A stretch of DNA of 64,000 nt, taken from contig NZ_JAFKCW010000003.1 in assembly GCF_017254835.1 (NCBI RefSeq), positions 558,001 through 622,000 on the forward strand, given 5' to 3'. Numbering within the stretch: position 1 is the first letter of the stretch; each line of letters starts with the position of its first letter. Made by a program: the position numbers and the translations under genes. This DNA is from Algoriphagus aestuariicola. GTDB taxonomy: Bacteria; Bacteroidota; Bacteroidia; Cytophagales; Cyclobacteriaceae. Under the pieces are notes generated by a model. It had not been told where the DNA came from and ran no database searches. It worked only from the letters and a program-made list of their open reading frames with translations. This document shows positions 1 to 8,701 of the stretch, piece by piece.

Positions 1-170
1 CGGATCGAATCCCTAAAATTCAGCTGGGGAGGAACACTCAGTGGCTCGGCCGCTATAAACTGCGGCGTAGCAACGGAAGTATCTGAAGGAACCCGCCAAT
101 AGGCCAAGGCAGATAGGGTCAGACAAGCTACAAGCAGGGAATAAATAAGCAACAGATGAATCTTGGGCAT
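1..170 (-). CDS. Exported or membrane-anchored protein, N-terminal part only
   Basis: The reading frame starts at an ATG (complement of 168-170) and runs off the left edge, giving about 56 residues. The first 25 residues have a lysine near the start followed by a long hydrophobic stretch (IHLLLIYSLLVACLTLSALA), so this is a signal peptide or membrane anchor. A Pro/Ala/Ser-rich segment follows, as is usual before an extracytoplasmic domain. It lies 130 bases downstream of the GH3-like gene on the same strand and may be the last visible gene of that operon. The functional domain is outside the window. A cell-wall enzyme such as a lytic transglycosylase is possible, but nothing here shows it. 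Confidence 0.55.
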   Translation of the reverse strand, partial: MPKIHLLLIYSLLVACLTLSALAYWRVPSDTSVATPQFIAAEPLSVPPQLNFRDSI

Positions 171-300
171 TGGAATACTCGATTGGGACTAGAAAGCCCT
201 CAAAGTACGGCTAAACCCAAAAACATCCGAACGGATTTTCCCAAATGGAAAGGAAGTGGCTAAAACCCTCAAAAATGGACGAGGGACTTGCCGCTATCGA

Positions 301-1821
301 CTAATCCATCATCCCCAAGATCTCATCCAGATATTCCCGGCTATTGGAAAGGCGTGGTACTTTATGCTGTCCACCGAGCTTGCCTTTTTTGCGCAGCCAA
401 TCTTCGAAAAGCCCTCTTTTTGCTTGATGGATAATCGGCATCTTCAGGGCGATGTCCTTGTGGCGCTTGGCGTCGTAGTCGGAGTTGACCTCGCGGAGTT
501 TTTGGTCCAAAAGTCTGGTAAATTCCTCAAGGTCTTTGGGAGCCGATTGAAATTCGACGATCCACTCATGCGCACCATTTGAGCCGTTTCCTTCAAAATA
601 CACCGGAGCGGCGGTGAAATTTGCAATGGTAGCTTGAGTCTGCTCCGCCGCAAACTGTATGGCGGCCTCGGCATTTTCCACGATGACCTCTTCCCCAAAG
701 GCATTGATAAAATGCTTGGTTCGGCCCGAGATCCGGAAGCGATAGGGCAGAGTAGAGGTAAACTTGACGGTATCGCCGATCTTGTACCGCCAAAGCCCAC
801 CATTGGTGGAAATCACCATCGCGTAGTTCTTTCCTACTTCCACCCCCTGAAGGGCGATCACCTTAGGGGTTTCGCTTTCCCATTCCTCCATAGGGATAAA
901 TTCGTAGAAAATTCCGTAGTCCAGCAAGAGCAAGAGCTCATCGGAGTCCGTCTGGTCCTGTATTCCAAAAAATCCCTCCGAGGCATTGTAGGTCTCCACA
1001 TAATGCATTTTTTCCGAAGGAATCAACTCCCTAAACAGGCTGCGGTAAGGACCAAAAGCCACTGCTCCATGGAAAAAGACTTCCAGATTGGGCCAGACTT
1101 CCAGGATGTTGTTGGCCTTTTTCAGCTCAACAATCCTACGTAGCAGTACCACAGTCCAGGTGGGAACTCCCGCGATGCTGGTGACATTTTCGTCCATGGT
1201 CTCGCGGGCCATTTTCTCGATCTTTGCCTCCCAGTCTCCCATCAGGGCCGTTTCCAGTGCAGGAGTTCTTGCAAATTGTGCCCAAAGGGGGAGGTTCTGC
1301 ATGATTACCGCGGAGACGTCTCCGGCTTTTGCGGTTCCTTCTGGATTGAGCGGGTTTCTCTCCAGAGTCCCGCCAATCGAAAGGCTTTTACCGGTAAACA
1401 GCTTGGAATCTGGATAATTGGACACATAAAGCGAGACCATATCCTTACCCCCTTTGTAGTGGCATTCCTCCAGACTCTCTTCCGATACAGGAATGTATTT
1501 GCTCCGGCTGCCCGTGGTGCCTGATGACTTTGCAAACCACTCGATCTCGGTATTCCAGATCACCTCCTGCCGGCCCTGCATGGTTTGTTCGATATAGGGC
1601 TTGAAGGACTCATAGTCGAATACAGGCACTTGGGCGGCAAAATCCGAATAGGCTTTAATTCCCTCAAAGTCATATTCCCGACCAAATTCCGTGGACATGC
1701 CAGCTTCGATCAGCTCACGGAATGTGGCTTCCTGCACGGCAATGGGATTTTTCTTAAAATTTTCGATCTGACCGAGGCGGCTTTTGAAGATCCAGGTCAA
1801 AAAACTATTGATGACTTCCAC
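301..1821 (-). CDS. GH3 auxin-responsive promoter family acyl-adenylating protein
   Basis: The 506-residue protein belongs to the GH3 branch of the ANL adenylating superfamily. Plant members activate a carboxylic acid with ATP and conjugate it to an amino acid; the substrate of bacterial members is not established. The ATP phosphate-binding motif SSGTTGSRSKYIP is at about residues 99-111, followed by the family features YNASEGFFG and a GLWRYKIGDTV segment. The length is normal for the family. The start is GTG at 1819-1821; its first base is shared with the lptB TAG stop, giving a TAGTG overlap and probable translational coupling. It is the sixth gene of the tpiA-prmA-orf-recJ-lptB run. The family call is firm and the reaction is unknown. 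Confidence 0.88.
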   Translation of the reverse strand: MEVINSFLTWIFKSRLGQIENFKKNPIAVQEATFRELIEAGMSTEFGREYDFEGIKAYSDFAAQVPVFDYESFKPYIEQTMQGRQEVIWNTEIEWFAKSSGTTGSRSKYIPVSEESLEECHYKGGKDMVSLYVSNYPDSKLFTGKSLSIGGTLERNPLNPEGTAKAGDVSAVIMQNLPLWAQFARTPALETALMGDWEAKIEKMARETMDENVTSIAGVPTWTVVLLRRIVELKKANNILEVWPNLEVFFHGAVAFGPYRSLFRELIPSEKMHYVETYNASEGFFGIQDQTDSDELLLLLDYGIFYEFIPMEEWESETPKVIALQGVEVGKNYAMVISTNGGLWRYKIGDTVKFTSTLPYRFRISGRTKHFINAFGEEVIVENAEAAIQFAAEQTQATIANFTAAPVYFEGNGSNGAHEWIVEFQSAPKDLEEFTRLLDQKLREVNSDYDAKRHKDIALKMPIIHQAKRGLFEDWLRKKGKLGGQHKVPRLSNSREYLDEILGMMD

Positions 1822-2558
1822 TAATTAAAAACTTTGCGTTTTAGCTCAAATTGGCTTCCAAGATAGACTTTTCTCACCTGCTCATCGGCGGCAAGCTCCT
1901 CGGCGGTTCCTGCTTTTAGCAGCTTTCCCTCAAACATAAGGTAGGCTCGATCGGTGATGGATAGGGTTTCGTTGACATTGTGGTCGGTGATCAGGATGCC
2001 AATGTTTTTGGTTTTGAGTTTTGCGACGATGGTCTGGATTTCTTCCACGGCGATGGGATCCACTCCCGCAAATGGCTCATCCAATAGTACAAACTTGGGG
2101 TCAACGGCCAAGGCCCGGGCGATTTCGGTTCGACGACGTTCGCCCCCGGAGAGCACCATCCCGAGATTTTTCCGCACATGGGTCAAGCTGAATTCTTCCA
2201 GCAGACTTTCCATCTTCTCCTTTTGGGCGGCCTTGGGCAATTTGGTCATTTCCAATACCGCCATGATATTCTCTTCCACGGAGAGCTTTCTGAAAACGGA
2301 GGCTTCTTGGGCCAGATAGCCGATCCCAAGTTGTGCTCGCTTGTACATGGGCAATCCTGTGATCTGCTCGTTTTCCAGAAATATCCTACCCTCATTGGGC
2401 TGGATCAAGCCTACAATCATGTAAAACGACGTGGTCTTTCCGGCACCGTTTGGCCCCAAAAGCCCAACGATTTCACCTTGCTCCACCTGCACGGAGATGT
2501 CGTTGACGACTCTGCGGCCTTTGTATATTTTCACCAAATGTTCGGCACGGAGGATCAT
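1821..2558 (-). CDS. lptB: LPS export ABC transporter ATP-binding protein LptB
   Basis: This is the cytoplasmic ATPase of the LptB2FG machine that extracts lipopolysaccharide from the inner membrane. The 245-residue frame has Walker A GPNGAGKT at 35-42, a Q-loop YLAQEASVF near 81-89, the ABC signature LSGGE at 136-140 and Walker B plus catalytic Glu in [10 protein letters not shown] at 158-167. A His switch follows in ITDHNV. The ATG at 2556-2558 is preferred because it begins the family-typical [10 protein letters not shown] and sits one base after the recJ stop. A TTG nine bases upstream would add three residues and overlap recJ. The stop interlocks with the GTG start of the GH3-like gene. 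Confidence 0.95.
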   Translation of the reverse strand: MILRAEHLVKIYKGRRVVNDISVQVEQGEIVGLLGPNGAGKTTSFYMIVGLIQPNEGRIFLENEQITGLPMYKRAQLGIGYLAQEASVFRKLSVEENIMAVLEMTKLPKAAQKEKMESLLEEFSLTHVRKNLGMVLSGGERRRTEIARALAVDPKFVLLDEPFAGVDPIAVEEIQTIVAKLKTKNIGILITDHNVNETLSITDRAYLMFEGKLLKAGTAEELAADEQVRKVYLGSQFELKRKVFN

Positions 2559-2559
2559 A

Positions 2560-4284
2560 TCAGTCAAATTTGATGTCTTTCACATAGAGTTGCAAGCTGC
2601 TTTTGTCGCGGAAAAAATTCTCCCGCATCTCGGCTACGATATCAAATCGCATCTTGCCACGCAGCATGTTGACCGTGGTCAGATCCGGATCTTTGGCACG
2701 GTCAGCCATCCCAAATCCCAGGCAAACCGGCGTGGTCACCTGCCCATCCTGAACGATCTTAAACCTCAAATGTTTGTCTTTCAAAACTGTCACCTCGTCC
2801 GCGTAAACGTTGGAAATACGAAACACCGGTTCGGTATTGCCCGGACCGAAAGGCGCCATCTGCTTCAGAATGCTGTGAAACTTGTAATTGATCTGGTCCA
2901 GCAGCAGCTCATCGTCTATCTCGATCACCGGCTTGCGGTGTACCTCCTCGATGCGGCTGCGCACGACCTGCTCAAACTTCGCCTGAAATGCCGGCACGTT
3001 TTCCACCGAGAGCGTCAACCCAGCGGCGTATTTGTGTCCCCCAAATTGGTCCAGAAGTTCTGCGCACTCGGCGATAGCTTCATAGATATCGAAGTCCACC
3101 ACGGAGCGGGCGCTGCCGGTAGCCTTGCCGTTGGACTCCGTGAGGATGATGGTCGGGCGATAGTATTTTTCTATGCATCGGCTTGCAACGATCCCGATCA
3201 CACCTTTGTGCCAGTCTTCCTTGAAGAGGACGGTAGAGTTCCAAACCGTGTCGGCCTCCATCAAGGCTAGCATCTCAAAGGCTTCTTTGGTGATGTTTTC
3301 GTCAAAGTTTCGCCGGGTGGAATTGACCTCATCAACCAACTTTGCCCGTTCTATGGCCTCATCCAGATTGGAGGAAATGAGCAGTTCCACGGAGGCTTTA
3401 GCATGCTCCAGTCTGCCTGAAGCGTTGATTCGGGGACCGATCTTGAATACTATGTCTGAAATCTGGATTTCCTTTTCGACCTTGGCCTGGAGGATCAATG
3501 CTTTAAGACCAGCTCTTGGGTTATTGTTGATCCGGTCGAGGCCGTAGTAGGCGAGAAGGCGATTTTCTCCGGTGATAGGGACGATGTCGGCAGCAATGCT
3601 GACCACCACCAAATCCAAATAGCCATACAGACTGGATTCCTCCATCCCATGGGTTTTGGCATATGCTTGGATTAGCTTGAAGCCAACTCCGCAGCCACTG
3701 AGTTCCTTGTAAGGGTAGTTGCAATCGGCTCGCTTGGAGTCCAGGACCGCCACCGCAGCGGGCAGATCCTCCCCCGGGGTATGGTGATCGCAGATGATAA
3801 AGTCCACCCCCAGCCGCGAAGCGAGGGCTACTTTGTCGATGGCCTTGATTCCGCAGTCCAGGGCGATGATCAGCGTAAATCCGTTTTCGGCTGCAAAGCG
3901 TACACCACGCTCGGAGATGCCGTAGCCTTCCTTGTAGCGGTCTGGAATATAGAAATCCACATCGGGATAAAAGCCCTTCAGGAAACCATACATCAGCGCC
4001 ACGGCTGTGGTACCGTCGACGTCGTAATCTCCATAGACGAGGATACGTTCTTGGTTTTGTACGGCCTGTTTGATGCGACTTACGGCCTTTTCCATATCCC
4101 GCATCAGAAATGGATCATGCAGCTGACTAAGGCTTGGCCGGAAGTAATCCTTTGCCTGGTCAAAGTTTTCCACCCCCCGGTTGATCAGCATGTTTGCCAG
4201 CGTGGGATTCACATTGATCTCCTTGCCGAGCTTTTCGATGGCTGACTGTGAGGCTTTGGGCTTTTGTTTCCAGACGTACTCCAT
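2560..4284 (-). CDS. recJ: Single-stranded-DNA-specific exonuclease RecJ
   Basis: RecJ degrades single-stranded DNA 5' to 3' in RecF-pathway recombination, mismatch repair and base-excision repair. The 574-residue protein has the usual length. DHH-phosphoesterase motifs are visible: DYDVDG at 86-91, DCG near 143-145 and CDHH at 165-168. [13 protein letters not shown] comes next, and then the DHHA1 motif GGHKYAAGL. These residues bind the catalytic Mn2+ ions. It begins at an ATG (4282-4284), 84 bases after the small membrane protein gene, and ends one base before the preferred lptB start, so it is co-transcribed with lptB. Confidence 0.96.
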   Translation of the reverse strand: MEYVWKQKPKASQSAIEKLGKEINVNPTLANMLINRGVENFDQAKDYFRPSLSQLHDPFLMRDMEKAVSRIKQAVQNQERILVYGDYDVDGTTAVALMYGFLKGFYPDVDFYIPDRYKEGYGISERGVRFAAENGFTLIIALDCGIKAIDKVALASRLGVDFIICDHHTPGEDLPAAVAVLDSKRADCNYPYKELSGCGVGFKLIQAYAKTHGMEESSLYGYLDLVVVSIAADIVPITGENRLLAYYGLDRINNNPRAGLKALILQAKVEKEIQISDIVFKIGPRINASGRLEHAKASVELLISSNLDEAIERAKLVDEVNSTRRNFDENITKEAFEMLALMEADTVWNSTVLFKEDWHKGVIGIVASRCIEKYYRPTIILTESNGKATGSARSVVDFDIYEAIAECAELLDQFGGHKYAAGLTLSVENVPAFQAKFEQVVRSRIEEVHRKPVIEIDDELLLDQINYKFHSILKQMAPFGPGNTEPVFRISNVYADEVTVLKDKHLRFKIVQDGQVTTPVCLGFGMADRAKDPDLTTVNMLRGKMRFDIVAEMRENFFRDKSSLQLYVKDIKFD

Positions 4285-4368
4285 GTTTGTTTTTCAGAGG
4301 TAGATGAGAAGGGATCTTCCCAAGTGGGTATAGACGGTGACTTTATCGCATTGGGTACGTAAAAGCCG

Positions 4369-4575
4369 CTATCGAGGCCGAATCCTCCGCTTTTTTTCCT
4401 GTCTATAGTAAAATAAAAAAAGCGCTGGAGAAAGGAGCGCCTTCAACTTCCAGCTGTTTTTTTCATGAAAACTCAAGTCAGAATCAGCATTCACTTCCCG
4501 ATACATCATCACTGCGACGACGCAGTGTGCCAATACGGCAAGCAACAAAAAAGTGTAAATCAGTAGTTCGTTCAT
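4369..4575 (-). CDS. Small two-helix membrane protein
   Basis: The 68-residue protein has an N-terminal transmembrane helix (LLIYTFLLLAVLAHCVVAV, about 4-22), a short polar loop, a second hydrophobic segment (LKALLSPALFLFYY, about 44-57) and a strongly basic tail (RQEKKRRIRPR). The arrangement resembles a small inner-membrane protein with a cytoplasmic basic tail. Its ATG comes one base after the prmA stop (TGA, G, ATG), so it is almost certainly translated from the same messenger. I do not recognise a named family. The tight spacing and good membrane profile make it a real gene rather than a chance frame. Confidence 0.7.
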   Translation of the reverse strand: MNELLIYTFLLLAVLAHCVVAVMMYREVNADSDLSFHEKNSWKLKALLSPALFLFYYRQEKKRRIRPR

Positions 4576-4576
4576 C

Positions 4577-5404
4577 TCAGGTTTTTTGAAGAATTAGCGC
4601 GGCCCAATTATCCTTGGATGATTTCTTGACCAGCCCCAGGCCGAAAGGCTTGGCAGCCTCCAGCAAATCCGAAATGTCTTCGGCGTAGAATCCACTGAGC
4701 AAAAGGTAACCCTGATTAGGCAAAAGCCGCGAATAGATTTCCATTTCGTCGAGCAGGACGTTTTTGTTGATATTGGCCAGTACGATGTCGAAATTACCCT
4801 GCGGGTTGACCTCACGGATGGTGCCCAGGCCCATACGGGTTTGGAGTCCGTTCAGGTCAAAATTCTCATTACCATTGTCGACGCACCAGTCATCGATATC
4901 GAAGGCCTCGACAGACTTTGCGCCAAGTAAATGGGCCATGATGGCGAGGATTCCCGTTCCTGAGCCTACATCCAGCACCCTTTTCCCCTCGTGGTCCAAC
5001 TCTCCCTGATGTCTCAGCATCTGGAAGGTCGTCGCATGGTGTCCCGTCCCGAAAGACATCTTGGGATTGATGACGATTTCGTACTTGAACTCGGGCTTTG
5101 GCTCATGAAATGATGCCCTCACGTACACAAGGTCATCCACGGCGATGGGGTCGTAGTTTTTTTCCCACTCCTCATTCCAGTTGACCCTGGGCATGATGCT
5201 CTCGGATAGGGAGATTTGGGCGGCATCCTGATAGGAGGCGATGAGCCCGTCAAATCTAGCCCGGTCAAACTCGGACTCGGCGGCATAGGCATCAATCCCG
5301 TCCTCTGTCTCGAGGAAGGAATCGAAGCCGATTTCCGCCAGTTCTGCAATGAGGATTTCCCGGAATTCTTCCAGGCATTTGATCTTAAACTCCAGGTAAT
5401 CCAT
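4577..5404 (-). CDS. prmA: Ribosomal protein L11 methyltransferase PrmA
   Basis: PrmA trimethylates lysines and the N-terminus of ribosomal protein L11 using S-adenosylmethionine. The 275-residue protein has the characteristic N-terminal L11-recognition domain (about 1-110), with W and E-rich segments around MPRVNWNEEWEKNYDP, followed by a Rossmann methyltransferase domain. The SAM-binding motif LDVGSGTGILAI is at about 142-153, and the post-I acidic residue is in AFDIDD. Motif IV is VLANINKNVL, the N-x-N form typical of PrmA. The gene lies six bases after tpiA and one base before the small membrane protein gene. Confidence 0.95.
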   Translation of the reverse strand: MDYLEFKIKCLEEFREILIAELAEIGFDSFLETEDGIDAYAAESEFDRARFDGLIASYQDAAQISLSESIMPRVNWNEEWEKNYDPIAVDDLVYVRASFHEPKPEFKYEIVINPKMSFGTGHHATTFQMLRHQGELDHEGKRVLDVGSGTGILAIMAHLLGAKSVEAFDIDDWCVDNGNENFDLNGLQTRMGLGTIREVNPQGNFDIVLANINKNVLLDEMEIYSRLLPNQGYLLLSGFYAEDISDLLEAAKPFGLGLVKKSSKDNWAALILQKT

Positions 5405-5410
5405 GAATCT

Positions 5411-6172
5411 TTAGAACGATTTGATGATGTCGATGAAATCCCTCGATTTGAGGGAAGCCCCTCCGATCAGGCCGCCATCCACGTCAGGCTTGGAGAAAAG
5501 TTCTTTCGCATTGCCAGGATTGGCACTGCCGCCATAGAGGATGGAGGTATCTGCGGCGATCTCCTTGCCATATTTAGCGGCGATGTGCCGTCTGAGCGCC
5601 GCGTGCATTTCCTGTGCTTGATCAGCTGTAGCTGTCTTGCCAGTACCGATAGCCCAGATTGGCTCGTAGGCAATGACTACTTTGGAAAAATCCTCAGGGC
5701 TCAGGCCGAAAAGGCTCTCTGTCAACTGGAATTTTACATTGGATTCGTGTGTGCCGGCGGTGCGGATCTCCAGAGATTCACCACAGCAAAAAATAGGAGT
5801 CAGGCCATGAGCAAGCGCCTGCTTCACTTTTTCAGCAAGGAGCTCGTTGTTTTCCTTGAAATACTCTCTTCTCTCGGAGTGGCCCAAGATGACATACTTT
5901 ACTCCAAAAGATGCCAAAATCTTGGCCGAGACCTCGCCCGTGAAGGCACCAGCTTCTTTGTCAGAGCAGTTTTGGGAGCCCAAGGCTACTCCTTCAACAC
6001 TGCCAATCAGTTTTTTAACAGGAAAAATATGGGGAAAAGGCGGGTTGAGTACCGCAATGACGTCCTTGATCGCCTCGTCTTTGTACATATTCACGATCTC
6101 GGAAGTGAGCTTTTGGCCTTCATCAAAGGTCATATTCATCTTCCAGTTACCGGCAACGATTTTCTTTCTCAT
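5411..6172 (-). CDS. tpiA: Triosephosphate isomerase
   Basis: This enzyme interconverts dihydroxyacetone phosphate and glyceraldehyde 3-phosphate in glycolysis. The 253-residue protein is full length. The N-terminal GNWKMN holds the substrate-binding Asn and Lys. The catalytic His is in GHSERREYF, and the catalytic Glu is in AYEPIWAIGTGKTA. Flexible loop 6 and the phosphate-binding GGSANPGN and GGLIGGASL segments are all present. The ATG start is at 6170-6172. It is the first gene of the minus-strand operon tpiA-prmA-orf-recJ-lptB-GH3, with a candidate promoter just upstream that overlaps the recX promoter on the other strand. Confidence 0.97.
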   Translation of the reverse strand: MRKKIVAGNWKMNMTFDEGQKLTSEIVNMYKDEAIKDVIAVLNPPFPHIFPVKKLIGSVEGVALGSQNCSDKEAGAFTGEVSAKILASFGVKYVILGHSERREYFKENNELLAEKVKQALAHGLTPIFCCGESLEIRTAGTHESNVKFQLTESLFGLSPEDFSKVVIAYEPIWAIGTGKTATADQAQEMHAALRRHIAAKYGKEIAADTSILYGGSANPGNAKELFSKPDVDGGLIGGASLKSRDFIDIIKSF

Positions 6173-6194
6173 GTGGGAATTAAAATTTGTGGTG

Positions 6195-6226
6195 TTTGAA
6201 AAAAAGATTTAGCAAGGGTATTTTGG
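6195..6226 (+). promoter_or_regulatory. Candidate recX promoter overlapping the tpiA promoter
   Basis: TTTG (6195-6198) is followed after 20 bases by TATTTTGG (6219-6226), one mismatch from TAnnTTTG. The predicted transcript would begin about 12 bases before the recX ATG at 6243. The element overlaps the opposite-strand tpiA candidate almost completely, so the two could compete for RNA polymerase. Confidence 0.35.
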
Positions 6227-6241
6227 CTTAAAATTACCAAA
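6213..6241 (-). promoter_or_regulatory. Candidate promoter of the tpiA operon
   Basis: Read on the minus strand, TTTG (6238-6241) is followed after 17 bases by TACCCTTG (6213-6220). This is one mismatch from the Bacteroidota consensus TTTG / TAnnTTTG. The predicted start of transcription near 6207 gives a leader of about 35 bases before the tpiA ATG. It is a pattern match only. Confidence 0.35.
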
Positions 6242-6242
6242 A

Positions 6243-6752
6243 ATGTCCAGCTGGGGAAAAAATAACCCGGATCATGCCCCAAAAAAGTCTTGGTCACTCG
6301 GGGAAGCGAAGGGGAAACTGGAAACCTACTGTGCTTACCAGGAGCGATGTCAGTGGGAAGTGAGGAGAAAGTTGTATGAAAAAGGCATCAAAGGCGATTC
6401 TGCCGAAGAATTGATCAGTGAGATGATTTCCTCCGATTTTTTGAATGAGGAGCGATTTGCGAGATCTTTTGCCAGGGGCAAGTTTCGGCTGAGACACTGG
6501 GGCAAAATGCGGATTGCCAGGGAGCTCAAGCTCAGACAAATCAGTCCGGCGTGTATTCGATTGGGACTTTCGGAGATCGATCCGGAAGAATATTACGATA
6601 TGCTCCTAAACCAAGCAGAAAAGAAATGGGAAAAAACCACGGAAATGGAGCCAACAAAAAAACGCTATAAAGTCGTCGCTTACTTGATGGCGAAGGGTTT
6701 TGAGCAAGACTTGGTGCAGGAGGCTGTGGCTTCAGTGAGCAGCGAGCAGTAG
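6243..6752 (+). CDS. recX: Regulatory protein RecX
   Basis: RecX binds RecA filaments and limits strand exchange. The 169-residue protein is built of three-helix RecX repeats. Family features are the N-terminal Y-C-x-Y-Q-E-R-C-Q-W-E-V-R-R-K-L motif at about residues 31-46, then LISEMISSDFLNEERFARSFARGKFR, with the conserved D-x-x-RFA core, and a C-terminal repeat around KRYKVVAYLMAKGFEQDLV. It begins at an ATG and is transcribed away from tpiA. It stands alone; recA is not in the window. The length is normal for Bacteroidota RecX. Confidence 0.9.
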   Translation: MSSWGKNNPDHAPKKSWSLGEAKGKLETYCAYQERCQWEVRRKLYEKGIKGDSAEELISEMISSDFLNEERFARSFARGKFRLRHWGKMRIARELKLRQISPACIRLGLSEIDPEEYYDMLLNQAEKKWEKTTEMEPTKKRYKVVAYLMAKGFEQDLVQEAVASVSSEQ

Positions 6753-6922
6753 CAGTCAGAAAGCTTATATCAGAAATCTGAAGGAGGAAAACTCAAGCCA
6801 CAAAACTGAAACTGGAAATCTGAAGACCGACTATCCGACGTCGGGCGTCCTTCATTCTATATTCCAAATACCACATACCCCTATCTCTACTTCGTACTAG
6901 CTACTTGATACGTTGTGCTCTC

Positions 6923-8389
6923 CTACACCATATCGCACATAATCTTGGCCGACATCAAGGACAACGGTATCCCGCCTCCCGGATGCACGGAACCTCCACA
7001 GAAATAGAGATTTTTGATGTCGGACGAGAAATTGGCGTGGCGGAGGAATGCGGCAAAACGGTTGTTGGAGCTGTTGCCGTAGAGAGCGCCATGCGCGGAG
7101 GATGTTTTCAGTTCGATCGATCTGGGGTCTAGGGTTTCTTCAACTTCAATTAGGGATTCGAGGTCGGTTTTCAGCATTCGGTTGATTTTGGCAATGACAT
7201 GCCACCTGGCCTCATTGACCAGCCCATCCCAGTCTTGACCCTGATTGTTGGGTACGTTGATCATGGTAAACCAATTCATGCAGCCCGCCGGTGCATCATC
7301 AGGCTTCATTGTCGAAGTGACGTTGATATAGACCGTCGGGTCGGGATGGATGGACCTTTTTTTGAAAATGCAATTGAACTCTTCCTTGTAGTCATCTGAA
7401 AAAAGAATATTATGGAGACCCAGTTCCGGAAAATTCTTTTTCACACCCCAATAGAAGATCAGTGCAGAGCTGGATTTGGGCTGCTTGAGAAGGCGCTTGG
7501 GTTGCTTTTGTGCATGCAAGATGGTCTTGTAGGCATTGACCATGTCCATGTTGTTGATCACGATGTCGGCGAGAAACCTTTTGCCTTTGCAGCTCAGGCC
7601 CACGGCCTTGCCGTTTTCTACCAGGATTTCATCCACTTTGGATTCAAAATGAAATTTCACTCCCAGTGACTTAGAGAGGTGAAAAAGGCTGATGGTGATG
7701 TCATGCATGCCTTTTTTCGGAAAATAGGCACCTCTGCCAAATTCCAGATGCGGGATGATGTTGAGCGTAGCGGGAGTCTGATAGGGATCGGAGCCGTTGT
7801 AGGTGGCGTAGCGGTTAAAAAGCTGTATGAGCTTGGGATTGGAAAATCGCTTTTCGTTGGCCTGGTTCATGGTGGAGAAAATACCCAACTTCCCCATTTT
7901 AAAATAGGATTGGAGAGCTTGGGGGCTGGTCCAGGTAGACAACCGGTGCAGCGAGCGCTCCATGAAAAGTGGCGCTAAATGCTGGAAGATGTAGGCGGAC
8001 TGTCTCAGCGCTTCCCGGGTATGCTTGGCGGGCTCCCCCAACTTCGTTTCAACTTCCTCCGCAAATCGGTCAATGTCGGACCAGGCCGTGAGTCTCTTGC
8101 CGTCCTCCCAAAAATACTGGCAGATGGCTTCCAGCTTTTGATACTCAAAATAGTCTCTGGGGTTTTTCCCCGCAAGGATAAACAGCTCGTCTACCAAGTG
8201 CGACTCCGTAAATAGAGAAGGTCCCGCATCAAAGCGGTATCCTCCAATATCTGTTTGGGACAGTTTGCCTCCGGGATAAGAATTGGCCTCAAACACCTCC
8301 ACTTGGTAGCCCTTTACGGCCAAGCGAATGGATGCGGCAATCCCTGCGATACCGGAGCCGATAATCAAAGCTTTTTTAATCATAATCAT
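6923..8389 (-). CDS. CrtI/CrtD-type carotenoid desaturase (FAD-dependent)
   Basis: The 488-residue protein belongs to the phytoene desaturase/CrtD family of FAD-dependent carotenoid dehydrogenases. It starts with a Rossmann FAD site (IIGSGIAGIAASIRLAVKG) and the adjoining EVFEANSYPGGKL. A substrate-domain segment (GYRFDAGPSLFTE) follows. The C-terminal FAD motif has the form CGGSVHPGGGIPLSLMSAK, diagnostic of the CrtI superfamily. Bacteroidota use such enzymes to make zeaxanthin-, saproxanthin- or flexixanthin-type pigments, and CrtD members desaturate the C-3,4 bond of hydroxycarotenoids. The ATG at 8387-8389 is preferred (MIMIKKAL); an ATG at 8383 is equally possible, and the longer upstream frame lacks family character. 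No other crt gene is adjacent. Choosing CrtD over CrtI is inference. Confidence 0.82.
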   Translation of the reverse strand: MIMIKKALIIGSGIAGIAASIRLAVKGYQVEVFEANSYPGGKLSQTDIGGYRFDAGPSLFTESHLVDELFILAGKNPRDYFEYQKLEAICQYFWEDGKRLTAWSDIDRFAEEVETKLGEPAKHTREALRQSAYIFQHLAPLFMERSLHRLSTWTSPQALQSYFKMGKLGIFSTMNQANEKRFSNPKLIQLFNRYATYNGSDPYQTPATLNIIPHLEFGRGAYFPKKGMHDITISLFHLSKSLGVKFHFESKVDEILVENGKAVGLSCKGKRFLADIVINNMDMVNAYKTILHAQKQPKRLLKQPKSSSALIFYWGVKKNFPELGLHNILFSDDYKEEFNCIFKKRSIHPDPTVYINVTSTMKPDDAPAGCMNWFTMINVPNNQGQDWDGLVNEARWHVIAKINRMLKTDLESLIEVEETLDPRSIELKTSSAHGALYGNSSNNRFAAFLRHANFSSDIKNLYFCGGSVHPGGGIPLSLMSAKIMCDMV

Positions 8390-8701
8390 TAATCCTCGGG
8401 GTAAACTTCCAATTGTTGAGAGTGTTTGAAATCTCCATGGATAAAAGAGATCCTTAGAGTTCAAAATCTCGAATTCGTAATATCATTCCAACCTTTCAAT
8501 ACATGGTGAGCGAGACTGTCTGATAGATGTTAATTCACCCTCGCGATTTTTTTTTTGCAGAAAATACTAAATACACAGGAATAAGCAATTTTTAGTAAAA
8601 ACCGATAAATATATCATGCGTTTTACGGCATTTCAAACGCGTTTTTAGAGTGTCAAAATTCGCTTTTAGTGTATTTTTAACTGATTTAATACAAATATTT
8701 T
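8390..8701. other. AT-rich intergenic region between two divergent genes
   Basis: This 312-base gap must hold the promoters of the desaturase (leftward) and of the lipoprotein gene (rightward). I found no exact TAnnTTTG box. It contains the palindrome AAACGCGTTT (8635-8644) followed by two imperfect direct copies of a TTTTAG-GTGT element within about 35 bases, close to the start of the rightward gene. These could be binding sites, but the evidence is only their similarity. No convincing open frame was seen. Confidence 0.3.

Noticed and set aside
2431-3270. Long antisense frame of 279 codons over recJ and lptB
   Set aside because: It is a mirror of strongly conserved coding sequence on the other strand and has no domain character.
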